64,000 nucleotides of DNA. Source: Pseudisothecium myosuroides. Its lineage: Eukaryota > Streptophyta > Bryopsida > Hypnales > Lembophyllaceae. Positions 32,119 to 41,826 of the stretch are shown here, one piece after another. Each line of letters begins with the position of its first letter. Positions within the stretch are counted from its first letter, which is position 1. Position numbers and translations under genes: made by a program. The notes under the pieces are model-generated. The model worked only from the letters and a program-made list of their open reading frames with translations, ran no database searches and was not told the DNA's origin. The stretch covers positions 186,001 through 250,000 of the forward strand of contig CATOGU010000239.1 in assembly GCA_951799445.1 (NCBI GenBank), written 5' to 3'.

Positions 32119-32256
32119 CGGTCTGCTTTGATAGTACTTCCTGAGATTATACTTTCAATGGCTGGATTTTTTTTATTTTCTTTGTGGACGTGTGGCATGT
32201 TCCTTGGGTGATCACTAGAATTTAATGGGTTTGGGGATGACATGAACACCTCTCCA
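32119..32256 (+). repeat. Dispersed repeat X, copy 2
   Basis: Inverted copy of 12525-12660. Begins GGTCTGCTTTGATAG directly against the SAM synthetase fragment. Confidence 0.75.
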
Positions 32257-32261
32257 CATAT

Positions 32262-32530
32262 CCATGGGCGGCTTGGGGTGTGTGGTGGGAGGTGGGAGTC
32301 CGGTTTGATGTGGCTGCATCCGGTAGCAGGGGGTTGCCCGCATCGGGCAGCGAGTCCGTGGTCCCCGTTTGAGTGGTTTGGGTATGGTGAGTCGGGCCGT
32401 GAGGCAATGGGTGGGCGGTTGGCGCGGGAGATGTCGGGTGGTGCGTTGACGAGACGGGGTGGGGGCTGGAGGCTTTCCATGGGCGGCTTGGGGTGTGTGG
32501 TGGGAGGTGGGAGTCCGGTTTGACGTGGCG
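32262..32530. repeat. Direct repeat pair, about 54 bp
   Basis: TCCATGGGCGGCTTGGGGTG through GGGAGTCCGGTTTGA occurs at about 32262-32316 and 32475-32529 with one difference. Confidence 0.85.
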
Positions 32531-32544
32531 TGTGAGTGGTGGTG

Positions 32545-32800
32545 GGAGGGGTACCCCCGACGAATGTTAGAGAAATCCGCGGATTTCTGGGATGCGTTGG
32601 CTACTACCGGCGGTTCATCGACGGATATGCCAAGAGGGCGATTCCGCTCACGGAACTTCTGAAGAAAGATACGGAGTTTGTCTGGACCGGAAGGAGACAA
32701 TCAGCTTTCAAAGATTTGAAGACCTAGCTGGCTAAAGCTCCGATCCTATCCGTTCCGGATTGGGATCGGGAATTCCATGTCACCATTGACGCATCTGCAA
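32545..32800 (+). pseudogene. Ty3/gypsy polymerase fragment (RT thumb to RNase H)
   Basis: Frame [40 protein letters not shown], then FKDLKT, TAG (32725-32727), LAKAPILSVPDWDREFHVTI, DAS. This is the conserved junction after the reverse transcriptase catalytic core of Ty3/gypsy elements (LRxFLGxxxYYRRFI ... PLxxLLKK ... APIL ... DxS). The catalytic YxDD block upstream and integrase downstream are missing. The internal stop marks it as dead. Different in origin from the gag at 35.7 kb as far as one can see. Confidence 0.85.
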
Positions 32801-33651
32801 AAAAGAAGAAGAAAAGGCTAGCCTCTATAGAAAGCAACCATTGGTTGCACTACGATCGGTACATACGATTGGTATGTACGATCAATCTATACAGTACGCA
32901 AGGCAGCATACGTCTATGCCGTATATTAGGGCTTACAGCGTTTGCCTAGCAGACGCCGTTGGCCTTGGGGATGGCGTGCTTCTTGTGGTGAGCCCCGCCA
33001 TGGCTGCGGCTATGGTGGTGCGTCGCGCCGTGGTGCTTCTTCTTGCGACCGTGGTGCCAAATAAAATAAGCATCTTGCTTACTTAAATTTGTCATTAATT
33101 TACTTTTTGTTGAAAGTTTTGGACAACAAAGTCTTTGCTTTTGATAAAAAAAATGCCATTGAAATCCATATTGGTTGTAGCATTGCCTTCCAAATAGCCA
33201 ACTACTTCATCTTCTTCCAATGGAATTCTACAAACCCACGCAATATAGTTCAAGTGAATAACTGCAATCCCAATCAAATAAAATAGCATGTTAGCTTTAT
33301 TGTATTGATTATATAAAACGCTTGGACCAACAATGCTTCCCAAAAAAAATGAAACAACTTAATAATTGCTAACTTCAAAATGGAATACAACTTTGTGCAC
33401 GTCACATGTCTATCATTGCTGTTGATTACTGTAACCAACAACTACTTCCTAGAATTCTACCCATGTCAAAAATGCAAAGGAAATTTTGCAACTTTCTCTA
33501 TATGTGTACCACCTTATGCCATTGAAATCATAGCCCATATAGAATTGCTTATGACAATTCATGCACATATAACAAATCTGAAATATCTAACTTTTATGTA
33601 AAGTTTGCAACTAGCAAAGGCAACTTGATAAAATTATACACATGCTCTAAT
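32801..33651. other. Intergenic, no gene recognised
   Basis: Short AT-rich frames on both strands without motifs. Confidence 0.35.
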
Positions 33652-33785
33652 TAGAGCAAGAAAACCATGGTTGAATCTACAAAAAGTTGATAAAAACTGT
33701 GACTTAATCTACAATAGTGTACTCTAGATTAAGTCACATTTTTTGTCAACTTTTTGTAAATTCAACCATGGTTTTCTTGTAGTGT
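33652..33785. mobile_element. CACTA-type foldback, left end eroded
   Basis: GCAAGAAAACCATGGTTGAA at the left and TTCAACCATGGTTTTCTTGT plus AGTG at the right form inverted arms of about 60 bp around AATAGTGTAC. Confidence 0.6.
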
Positions 33786-34129
33786 AACGACTAACATTGC
33801 CTACAGGGGAAGGGGCAATGGTGGATGCAGCAGCGCAGGTTTTAATGAGCGGCAACAAGGATTGAGAAATCAAAGTGAGTTAAAAGAGTATGGCGGTCCG
33901 TCGCCGGAGCTGGTTCCGAGGCAAAAACATTCAAGTTGCGCAAGGGGCGACGGCTATTCAACTTCTTCTCTGGCCACTTTCCACAGTGCTGAGAGCTTTT
34001 GAAAGTAATCCTCAAGCATACCAGACCTTGGAGAAAAATCTACTCTAGAAATCATTCAAAAACATTGTAGAGATTTCAATAAGCAATAAAGTAATTGAAG
34101 TTAAGGTAGACATACCCATACCCAATTGT

Positions 34130-34157
34130 TTAACCCTTAAAGGCGCTCAGAGGTTAA
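34130..34157. mobile_element. 28-bp TTAA footprint element
   Basis: TTAA-CCCTTAAAGG-CGCTCAGAGG-TTAA: two termini of different families with nothing between. Its right TTAA is also the left TTAA of the family D copy. Confidence 0.45.
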
Positions 34158-34320
34158 CCCTTTAACGACTGGTCGACCAATTTTTGGTCGATTTTGACTC
34201 TTTTCACTTTGTAGAGAGAGCATATCAAGGAATTTGATGACATGGCAAAGGGGACGGGTCCAGGGAATTGGAAAGTGAAGAGTTTAGGACAGTAACCAAG
34301 CCAATCTGAGGTGGCATGTG
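34154..34320 (+). mobile_element. TTAA family D element, right end lost
   Basis: Starts TTAA-CCCTTTAACGACTGG and follows the complete copy at 44039-44460 through GAGGTGGCATGTGG, then diverges. Confidence 0.7.
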
Positions 34321-35665
34321 GCTACGTAGTGTGAAGCGCCAAGTTTCAAACTTTTGGCTCTACACCAATCATATTTTCAGATTTCAGTGGAACGTGAGAC
34401 GTAAGACATAGTTTGACCCGCCCCTAACTCTATGATCTCGCGTAAGTGTTTTGTTTGATGTTCATCTTTGCCTTTGTATGCAGGGAGGCCCTCATAATCA
34501 TACTATTGGAGGACTTGCTGTGTAGTTTCTGGAGTTTTCTGGAGATTTTGGAATAGCACTTGAGTGCACTGGAGTTGCTGTCAGAAGCTGTCAGACCTGG
34601 CCAGGAACGGGAGCGGGGCTGCGGGGCTGCGGTGCTGCGGCAGAGCCGGTGTCCGAGAGACGGCGTCGCTGGGCGGCAGCGGAGCGGGTCGGCAGGCGGG
34701 GACGGGACCGCAAGCTGGCTGCGGGGCCGGAGCAGGGCGTCGACGAGCGACGGCGTGGGAGTCGGAGCGACGAGCGAGGGCGGTGCGCGGCGCCGCTCGC
34801 GCGGGCGCGCAGGAGCTGCAAGCCAGGGTTTCATCCGGTTTCCTCATCCAAACTTCCCATCCACTCTTTCCCATCCAGACTGGTTTTCATCCGCGCAGTT
34901 CCATCTGCATTTTCTGGTTTTTCATTCATCTCTCTTCTTTCAGCTAGTTGCTGGAATTTTCAGCATTGCTGGAAATTTTCAGAGTTTGTAATTATTTTAG
35001 GGGAACTTTGAGTGTAGATTGTGGGGGCATCCGGGGGCCATATTTCACTTATTTTATATCAAAATGGGGTAGGAGAAGCCAATGTGTTCATTGGTGTACC
35101 TTATTTTTGATTTTAGTGAGATTTAGGTCACTCAATTTATTATTGAGTTAGGGAGTTTTTCACATTTCTTTCTACTCTTCTTTCTTCTTCCCTTTTCCTT
35201 TCTTTTTCTACACTTCTCTCTCTCTTTCTTCTATTCTCTATTCACCTCTATGTTTTTAGGGTTTTGAGAGATTTTAGGGTTTTTGAGAGTTTCTAGAGAG
35301 GTTTCTCTACTGTAGGGTTGTTGCAGCAGTTCCTTTTGCTACCACCACCAACCGCAGGCGTGTGCCGGTTGCGTGGATTTCTTTTTCCGCTTATTCGTTG
35401 TTTTGGGGAGAGGATCCAGTTTTGTTTTCTGGATTTTGTCTTGGTACCTCCCTGGTTGTGGATTTTATCCATTATTATTGTTATTTGTGGGGTGGGAGGC
35501 GTACCGTGGGGGTGAGGTCGGGTTAATCACCGGCGAGACCTTTTCTGTATGTTTTGAGCCTGTGTAAGCCGGAATTTATTACCGGTGGACCACACAGTTT
35601 GATTGTGGATGCAGGTTAGGTTGCCCTAAGCCTTAGATAGTTGCAGGTACCCAGGTGGTCAGTTT
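34321..35665. other. Upstream region of the gag gene; no LTR identified
   Basis: A GC-rich patch (34560-34830) is open on both strands without a motif. From 35160 there is a pyrimidine-rich stretch. I compared this region with 39628-40260 by eye and found no long direct repeat, and no recognisable tRNA primer-binding site before the gag start. It may hold a promoter and leader. Confidence 0.35.
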
Positions 35666-36535
35666 ATGGTGACGACCAGGGCCCAGTACTATCGGTCCCC
35701 GTCGCCAGACCACTTGGAGGATACCCACATCGAGGACTTTGGGCCAGTGGTAGACACCAACGAGGCTTTTCAGCCTATTTCGACGTTGGACACTACTAGT
35801 AGGCTTTGGGTCTTGAGTGTGGGTACGTTCGACGACATGGAGGACGATCACCAAAGTTCGGTTCGGGATCGTTTCTCAGGGCGAGCAGGAGGGATTTCCC
35901 TTCCTGATTGGAAGCTCCGCTTCCGCACATGGGCGAAGGAGAAGCGCCAGAGGTCACCAGGTTTCAACGACTGGTTTGCCTTTGAGCTTATTCCCCAGCA
36001 CTTAGAGTTTGAGGCACTGCAGACTTATGAGGTGTGGACTCAGGCTCATCAGCTTGAGCTCATAGAGGTGCAACTCTATTGGGAGACGCGCATGGAGCTC
36101 ATCTCTGCGCTGAAGGACGGAGCTCTGGCCACTGTTCCTTCTTCTATTGTGAAGGAGGAAGATACACCTGTTGAAGGTGAAGCCTCAGCTTCCCAGGATC
36201 CTCAGAGCAGAGCAGTTGCCACGAGATCGAGGGCATCAGCGAGCAGCACACCCATGTCCCGGTTAGCGCAGGCTATTCACGCCGCGTTGACTACGGTGGG
36301 ACCACCGCCTGGTTTTGACCCTCTAGCGCAGTTTATTGCACATCTGGAGGTGGAGTACGGCGGTTTTCGCCGTGACCAGATGCAGCGCATCCAGGACTTC
36401 CGCAGGGAGAAGGAGGACACGCCGCGTACCATGTACACGCGCCTAGCGCGATTTGCGGCCGAGTCTGGCGGGGTTTTCACTGAGAGTCAGCTTGGATCTT
36501 CTTATCAAAGATGGACAAGCGGCTCCTTGATCTAG
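35666..36535 (+). CDS. Gag-like protein of the methyltransferase retroelement (frame broken at about 36494)
   Basis: From MVTTRAQYYRSPSPDHLEDT the frame contains RFSGRAGGISLPDWKLRFRT, an N-terminal Gag-like block. A Ser/Ala-rich linker follows, then FIAHLEVEYGGFRRDQMQRI and TMYTRLARFAAESGGVFTES. These correspond to the capsid-like region of plant retrotransposon Gag (TMxxYxxRFxxL pattern). At 36494 the sequence reads CTTG-GATC where the paralogue at 15.33 kb reads CTTG-TCAA-GATC. This 4-base loss shifts the frame and the protein ends 14 codons later, at 36535, while the ancestral frame continues as the next feature. Start chosen as the first Met of the long open frame; no upstream in-frame coding resemblance. 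Confidence 0.7.
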   Translation: MVTTRAQYYRSPSPDHLEDTHIEDFGPVVDTNEAFQPISTLDTTSRLWVLSVGTFDDMEDDHQSSVRDRFSGRAGGISLPDWKLRFRTWAKEKRQRSPGFNDWFAFELIPQHLEFEALQTYEVWTQAHQLELIEVQLYWETRMELISALKDGALATVPSSIVKEEDTPVEGEASASQDPQSRAVATRSRASASSTPMSRLAQAIHAALTTVGPPPGFDPLAQFIAHLEVEYGGFRRDQMQRIQDFRREKEDTPRTMYTRLARFAAESGGVFTESQLGSSYQRWTSGSLI

Positions 36536-39500
36536 CCTCACCTCGTATTATCCTTGATTTTGAGGGTAGGGCTACTTTGGCCCAGGCTTTTTCAGTTGTG
36601 GAGAGGTGTGACCGGGCGTTGTGTCACCACGACGCCACAGACATGGTCACCTCTATGACAGACTCTTCCAAGGGGAAGAAGACCCCTGCTATTGCTAGCA
36701 GTTTGGCTGAGACCAAACCATCAGGGACGGTACATTGTTGGAGATGTGGGCAGGATGGACATTCGAAGAGCACATGCCCGGAGAAGCCGAAGACCCCTTC
36801 TCAGCCTGCTAAGGCTGCCAAGAAGGAAGAGGCGAAGGGTGAGCAAAAGTCCAAGAAGAAGGCTCTGAAGTGCTCACATTGTGGGGGCACTAATCACGAC
36901 GATGATCATTGTTTTCAGCTGCACCCTGAGCTGAAGCTTGCTAGCTACGTGGCTACCAAGTCACAGAGGGAGAAGACCTTGGAGGCGAAGATAGCAGAGC
37001 TGGAGGAGAAGTTGAAGACCTCTGCCTCATTGGCTCAGACTTCTACTTCAGGGGCTACTTCTCAGGCTAGGGTTGGTACTACTAGCTCTGGTCGCTACAT
37101 GTATGGAGCAGCTGGGGAGATGGGAGCTGCGGCTGCCACTCGGTCTCAGACCAGTTCAGACCCAGCTAGTGCTCCTCTGCCAGATGTGCCAGCCGTTGCA
37201 CGAGCTAGACACAGTGGCCCAGCAGATTCCATTGGCCAGGCACGGTTGCCACTATCTTTTGGCTTGACCGATGCTGTTGTTACGAGCAATCGCCCAGCTA
37301 CTTTACTTCCACACCGTGGGAGTTCGACCTCATCTGATACTCTGCAAACCTTGGCACACAAGGTTCTGCAGATGCCAATTTTTTCGGCCTCAGAGTTGAT
37401 TACACCTGGATTCCAGGCCTCTAAGGTATTCTATATGGTGGGACGTGTTATGGAGGGGAAGGCGGACATGCCATCCCTTCAGGTTTCTCAGGCGTTAGCC
37501 GAGACCTCTACCCTTCAGGATTCAGAGGCGCAGGCGAAGCTACGTGCTAAGCTTGCCGCCGAAGCCATAGCAGCATTCGGAGGGGACGCGAGTGGTCATG
37601 CACCACCTCCCTCTTCCACGGACGCGCCTCTAGCGGCGGGAGCAGCTTATCTTGCAGATGTTTCTACAAGATCCGCTAGAGAGCGTCAGGCTGTGCACCC
37701 AGGCATTGTTCGTTTGATTAACGACAACGGGGTGTTTATGGTGTCTTGTGGTGGAGAGCGTGGTCGTCAGGTCACTCCACTCAGAGTGATGATGGACTCT
37801 GGGGCTCAGCCTGTTATGATTGGCAGGCAGTTGGCAGAGGAACTTGGCGTCACAGCTAAGGACTTAGTGCCCTGCCCATTTACTATTGTTACATCAGTTG
37901 GAGGCATGGAGAGGGCTACAGGCTACACCAGAGAGCCTCTTCAGCTGATCTTTCGAGTGGGGGGAGGACCCACTTATTCCCATTTTTCGTTGCGGTGTGC
38001 TGTCACCGACGCTACCAACTATGACATTTTAGTTGGTCAGCAGGCACTTTACCCTCTCGGTTTTGGTATGGATAACTGGACCGAGGAGGCCTGGATTAGA
38101 CCAGGATGGTCTTCTGGTGATGGCCGGAAGGAGCTCATTCCTGTAGCATTTGCAGCACTGACTATGTCTATGTCTGCTGATGCTGTATTTGGATGCTCGG
38201 CATCTTTGGAGAGCCTTCCATCTGGCTTTACACTTTTGGAGGAGACTTTGGCATTTGCTGCTACACTCCCAGAGGATAGGCGGGAGTTACCGATTTTGGT
38301 AGCTACTCCACAGCATTCCAAGGACGCTTTGCCGCCTTGGATTGACCATCAGGAGTTGTCTCGACGATGTAGAGACATTGCAGCCTCTATTCCACTTGAT
38401 ACTTTGGCTTCCTCCTCCAGCAGCTCTATTTTGGGACGACCAATTTATTGGCGCCCATCTACGGACGGGATTACCGTTGTGGAGCTTTTTGGAGGTCTTG
38501 GTACTGGTTTGGCAGCCATTTTGGAGGCTGGGCTTGTGGTTCGGCGCTACATCCACGTTGATATCAGCTATGTGCCGACCAGATCAGCCCGTCATCATCT
38601 TCAGAGGCTCATGGCTCAGTTTCCTGAGCAATTGCCTCCCTCATCCATCCATGGATGTTTTGGCCACCTTCCTAGAGACGTTACCCTTATCAGTGATGAG
38701 GATTTGAGGAGGTTGGGCCATGTAGATTTTCTTGTGGCAAGATGGCCTTGCCAAGGTCATTCACGTGCTGGCGCTGGTCAAGGGTTGAAAGACCCGAGAT
38801 CAGGCCTTTTTATGGAGTTGGTGAGGATCACTCAGTGGTGGTATATCCACCAGACCACTCCACCAGGGTACATTTTTGAGAATGTACCCCCGTTGGGCGA
38901 TGAGCGGCTTCAGGTGATGGAGGATGGTCATTATATTTGCCAAATTCTTGGCCCTCCCACCTTTGTGGATGCTGCAGCACTGGGATCATTTGCCCATCGA
39001 CCTCGTTGGCTTTGGACCAACATGATGTCACATTCCATGTTGGCCAAGTCATTTTCCCAGGTTATTGTACCTCCAGGACGTGTGGTGAAGGATATTTTGG
39101 ATGACCATAGGGAGCCTTTGGCTGTGGCCAAAGATGATTCACTTCCCTTTGCTTTGGTCAACAGGGTTGGGAAGCCTTGCATGGCATTACCGACTTTTGT
39201 TACATATCCACATTCCTTTGCATTCAGAGCACGTGGACCTGGCATGGTGTGGGATTCTCACAGTCGCACTTATGAGGAGCCCACTGCAGATGAACGAGAG
39301 CGTGCCATGGGATTTTCTACTAGCACTACAGCAGCTCATGACCTCACTGAAGGTCAACGACGTTTTGTTTTGGGGCAGGCCATGGATCTTCATACCATGG
39401 TTTGGACCATTGGCATTTGCCTTGCTGTTCAGCAGCGACATGGCCATTTGTTCACTCTAGGGGCAGAGGACAATGGTCAGGGGGCAACGGGGATCCTTAT

Positions 39501-39627
39501 TCCACTCCGATCGCTCGATCGACGCGTAGATTCGAGAAAACAGAGCATGAATTCCAGACGAGAGTGTGGATTTGAGAACAGAGCATGGATTCCAGACGAG
39601 AGTGTGGATTCTGAAGCTGGAACGTGA
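36511..39627 (+). CDS. Zinc knuckles - retropepsin-like protease - cytosine-5 DNA methyltransferase fusion
   Basis: 1038 codons open without interruption. Residues 76-89 CWRCGQDGHSKSTC and 121-134 CSHCGGTNHDDDHC are two CCHC zinc knuckles. 154-170 is a short coiled coil. D429-S-G (VMMDSGAQPVMIG) with NYDILVGQQAL at 503-513 is an aspartic protease of retropepsin type. Residues 655-975 carry the methyltransferase motifs in canonical order: I ELFGGLGTGL (658-667); IV WPCQGHSRAGAGQG (745-758), catalytic Cys747; VI FENVP (789-793); VIII-like HRPRW (829-833); IX-like PTADERERAMGF; X-like RRFVLGQAMD (950-959). PCQ and unpermuted order place it nearer DNMT1/bacterial enzymes than plant DRM or DNMT3 (PCN). 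Such enzymes use SAM to methylate cytosine. No reverse transcriptase, RNase H or integrase lies inside or after it. The Met at 36511 is probably not the natural start: the frame is the continuation of gag after a 4-base deletion. Confidence 0.85.
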   Translation: MDKRLLDLASPRIILDFEGRATLAQAFSVVERCDRALCHHDATDMVTSMTDSSKGKKTPAIASSLAETKPSGTVHCWRCGQDGHSKSTCPEKPKTPSQPAKAAKKEEAKGEQKSKKKALKCSHCGGTNHDDDHCFQLHPELKLASYVATKSQREKTLEAKIAELEEKLKTSASLAQTSTSGATSQARVGTTSSGRYMYGAAGEMGAAAATRSQTSSDPASAPLPDVPAVARARHSGPADSIGQARLPLSFGLTDAVVTSNRPATLLPHRGSSTSSDTLQTLAHKVLQMPIFSASELITPGFQASKVFYMVGRVMEGKADMPSLQVSQALAETSTLQDSEAQAKLRAKLAAEAIAAFGGDASGHAPPPSSTDAPLAAGAAYLADVSTRSARERQAVHPGIVRLINDNGVFMVSCGGERGRQVTPLRVMMDSGAQPVMIGRQLAEELGVTAKDLVPCPFTIVTSVGGMERATGYTREPLQLIFRVGGGPTYSHFSLRCAVTDATNYDILVGQQALYPLGFGMDNWTEEAWIRPGWSSGDGRKELIPVAFAALTMSMSADAVFGCSASLESLPSGFTLLEETLAFAATLPEDRRELPILVATPQHSKDALPPWIDHQELSRRCRDIAASIPLDTLASSSSSSILGRPIYWRPSTDGITVVELFGGLGTGLAAILEAGLVVRRYIHVDISYVPTRSARHHLQRLMAQFPEQLPPSSIHGCFGHLPRDVTLISDEDLRRLGHVDFLVARWPCQGHSRAGAGQGLKDPRSGLFMELVRITQWWYIHQTTPPGYIFENVPPLGDERLQVMEDGHYICQILGPPTFVDAAALGSFAHRPRWLWTNMMSHSMLAKSFSQVIVPPGRVVKDILDDHREPLAVAKDDSLPFALVNRVGKPCMALPTFVTYPHSFAFRARGPGMVWDSHSRTYEEPTADERERAMGFSTSTTAAHDLTEGQRRFVLGQAMDLHTMVWTIGICLAVQQRHGHLFTLGAEDNGQGATGILIPLRSLDRRVDSRKQSMNSRRECGFENRAWIPDESVDSEAGT
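39541..39616. repeat. 38-bp tandem duplication at the 3' end of the methyltransferase frame
   Basis: CAGAGCATGAATTCCAGACG plus AGAGTGTGGATT starts at 39541 and again at 39579. Because 38 is not a multiple of three, the two copies are read in different frames (NSRREC versus PDESVD), so the last 30 residues are probably not ancestral. Confidence 0.8.
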
Positions 39628-41103
39628 TTAAGATTCTTGTGTTTAGCTTTTGTTAGCATTTATGGACAAAATTATTTTCGAGCAGTTGGATTTTCTGCTG
39701 AGACAAGTGCTTTTCTTGATTTGCATATTGCGATTAAGTTACAATGTGAACAACGCGAGTCTGATTTCGCATGTTTATCGCACTGGATTTTGGATTTTAC
39801 AGCGTCGTTGAGAGTTTTGTGTAGAAAGAGACTTGAGACGGAGTAATCTGAAGTTAGAATGGCTTCATTTAGAAACACTTTGGAGGATCTCTTGTTGTGA
39901 TGCTTGCTCAACGTTTTTTTACAGCCTGTAATTTGATGCATCGGGGACCGAATTGTTGTTGTTGCTTGCTTGCATGTTGTTGTAAGGTAAAATTGAGCAG
40001 CATTATTAGTATAATTGTAGCTCGGTGAGCTTTTGTGAAGTGTCGGATGTTCAGTTGTCAGCTTGTTGTGTGTTTAGGGTTTAGATTGGAGTTCTCTTTT
40101 GTAACGACCTCCGGGATTAGTTAAGACGAGACTTTTTATGAGGTTTTTGATCCTTTGCGCTTGATTTTGTGATTGCAGGAATTTTTGTGAGCACGGTTAA
40201 GAGCTTCGGTGATTCACGTGTTAGGGTTTGGTGCGGGACACAGTGCACTCCCCATTTTTTTTTTAGGTACACGTGCGATCAAATGAAGGGGTATTTTAAT
40301 TGCCTTGGTCCTAAATTTAGACATGGCTTGGAAATAAGTTAGGGTCACCTTAATAGGCTTGAAATCTCTATAAATAATGAAGGGTATGATCTATTCTTCA
40401 ACTTCTTTGTTGGCCTCAAATGTAGTAGAGGTGTCGATCCACTCCAAATACAAATAGTGGGTTTTATTTATTTTTAGTTCTACAATAGGATGGCCAATAT
40501 ATTTTTTTTAAATCAATACTTTTATTAGAGGTAGGGGTTGGGGTTTTATGTTCAATTTAGCTTTAGTATTGCAAGGTATCCAAAGCAAGGTATCCAAAGT
40601 AAGGTATCCAATGCACGGTATCCAAAGCAGGATCCAGTAGGCACGTTGTTTAAGCCAGATATTACGATGTTCATGTTCAGATAGTACAAAGAGAGTGTAT
40701 TTAAAGCGTGCATGGGTTTATTCATTGAATTCCAATGGAAAGAACTGGATGGAAGGTTTAAGGGTTCACATTAATATTTTGTTGACGTTATCTCCTGGCC
40801 CGGGAGGTTTACTCATGCAACATCAATAAGCTTGTAAGCTTACTTACATTCGCCTGGTGTTTGGGAGCTTTTGGTTTTCTGTTTTTTCGACTTTCATTAC
40901 GTATTTATAATGAACATAGGGTATATAAAAAGATAACATTTATTTATTATAATGAAGCTAAGGGTACATTAAATTGCGTCAATTTAGAAATTTAGGTAAA
41001 GATAGCCCTATAGAAATTTAAATTTTTTACCTACATAGCCCTCCGTTTATAGGGCCTTGCACGCACGTACCCCACCAAAACTACGTATAGTGCACTCCCC
41101 GAG
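39628..41103. other. Downstream of the methyltransferase gene; repeats only
   Basis: TGTAACGACCTCC at 40100 resembles a plant LTR start, but no second copy is found upstream. About 40390-40460 is a family E fragment (CTCAAATGTAGTAGAGGTGT). 40571-40628 is a 15-bp tandem repeat, four units (GCAAGGTATCCAAA). No reverse transcriptase frame is present. Confidence 0.45.
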
Positions 41104-41826
41104 CCCCTAAAGGACCAAGGGCCCTTTTGAGGGACAAATGGGATTTGGGGCATGTTTCTATGGCTAAACTACTTTGCATGGTTTTCTAAAACTTTTGTTG
41201 AAGGTGAGGAATTCATGGACCTATGTGGGAATGTAATTTTTTCTTCATTTCAATATTTAGTGAAGAAGTTAAAAATGAAAATTTAGAAAAAGCTGCTCCC
41301 TGGGCAGCCAAAAACTTCTTCAAAAATTTCATTTTTTTCAAAATAAAAATCTGAAATAGGTTCTTTAGACTTATATAGACATGGGGAGTTTTGAAACATT
41401 CTACTTTGATAGTTGAGATGAAAGTTATGAGAAGTTTTAGTTTGCTGGTAGGTGCAGTTTTGAGAGAAACTACACCTACCCGCAAATTGAAACTTCTCAT
41501 AACTTTCATCTTAACTATCAAAATTGAATGTTTCAAAGCTCCCCATGTCTATGTAAGTCTAAAGAACCTATTTCAGATTTTTATTTTGAAAAAAATGAAA
41601 TTTTGAAGAAAGTTTTTGGTTGCCTAGGGAGCAGCTTTTTCCAGATTTTCATTTTTAACTTCTTCACTAATTGTTGGAATGAAGAAAAAATTACATTCCC
41701 ACATATGTCTTTGAATTCCTCACCTTCCACAAAAATTTCAGAAAATCAGGCAAAGTAGTTTAGCCATAGGTACATGCCCAAAATCCCATTTATCCCTCAA
41801 AGGGACAATGATCCTTTAGGGGTTAA
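41104..41826. mobile_element. TTAA family A full-length foldback element
   Basis: Left CCCCTAAAGGACCAAGGGCC (its TTAA lost), right ATCCTTTAGGGG-TTAA. The two halves, about 345 bp each, are inverted copies around GGTAGGTGCAGTTTTGAGAG AAACTACACCTACC. An RNA copy would fold into one long hairpin. The short frames at 41213-41758 belong to this repeat and are not genes. Confidence 0.85.

Noticed and set aside
7544..32727. Genetic code with UAG read as glutamine
   Set aside because: The peroxiredoxin fragment ends at its normal C-terminus with TAG, and other breaks are TGA or frameshifts; decay is simpler.
37073..39460. Short frames on both strands inside the methyltransferase gene
   Set aside because: Shadows of the 1038-codon frame.
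40100..40260. TGTAACGACC as the start of a 3' LTR of the methyltransferase element
   Set aside because: No matching copy upstream of the gag, so it cannot be called an LTR from this window.
41213..41758. Two similar frames of about 107 and 71 codons on opposite strands
   Set aside because: They are the two arms of the family A foldback and have no conserved protein features.
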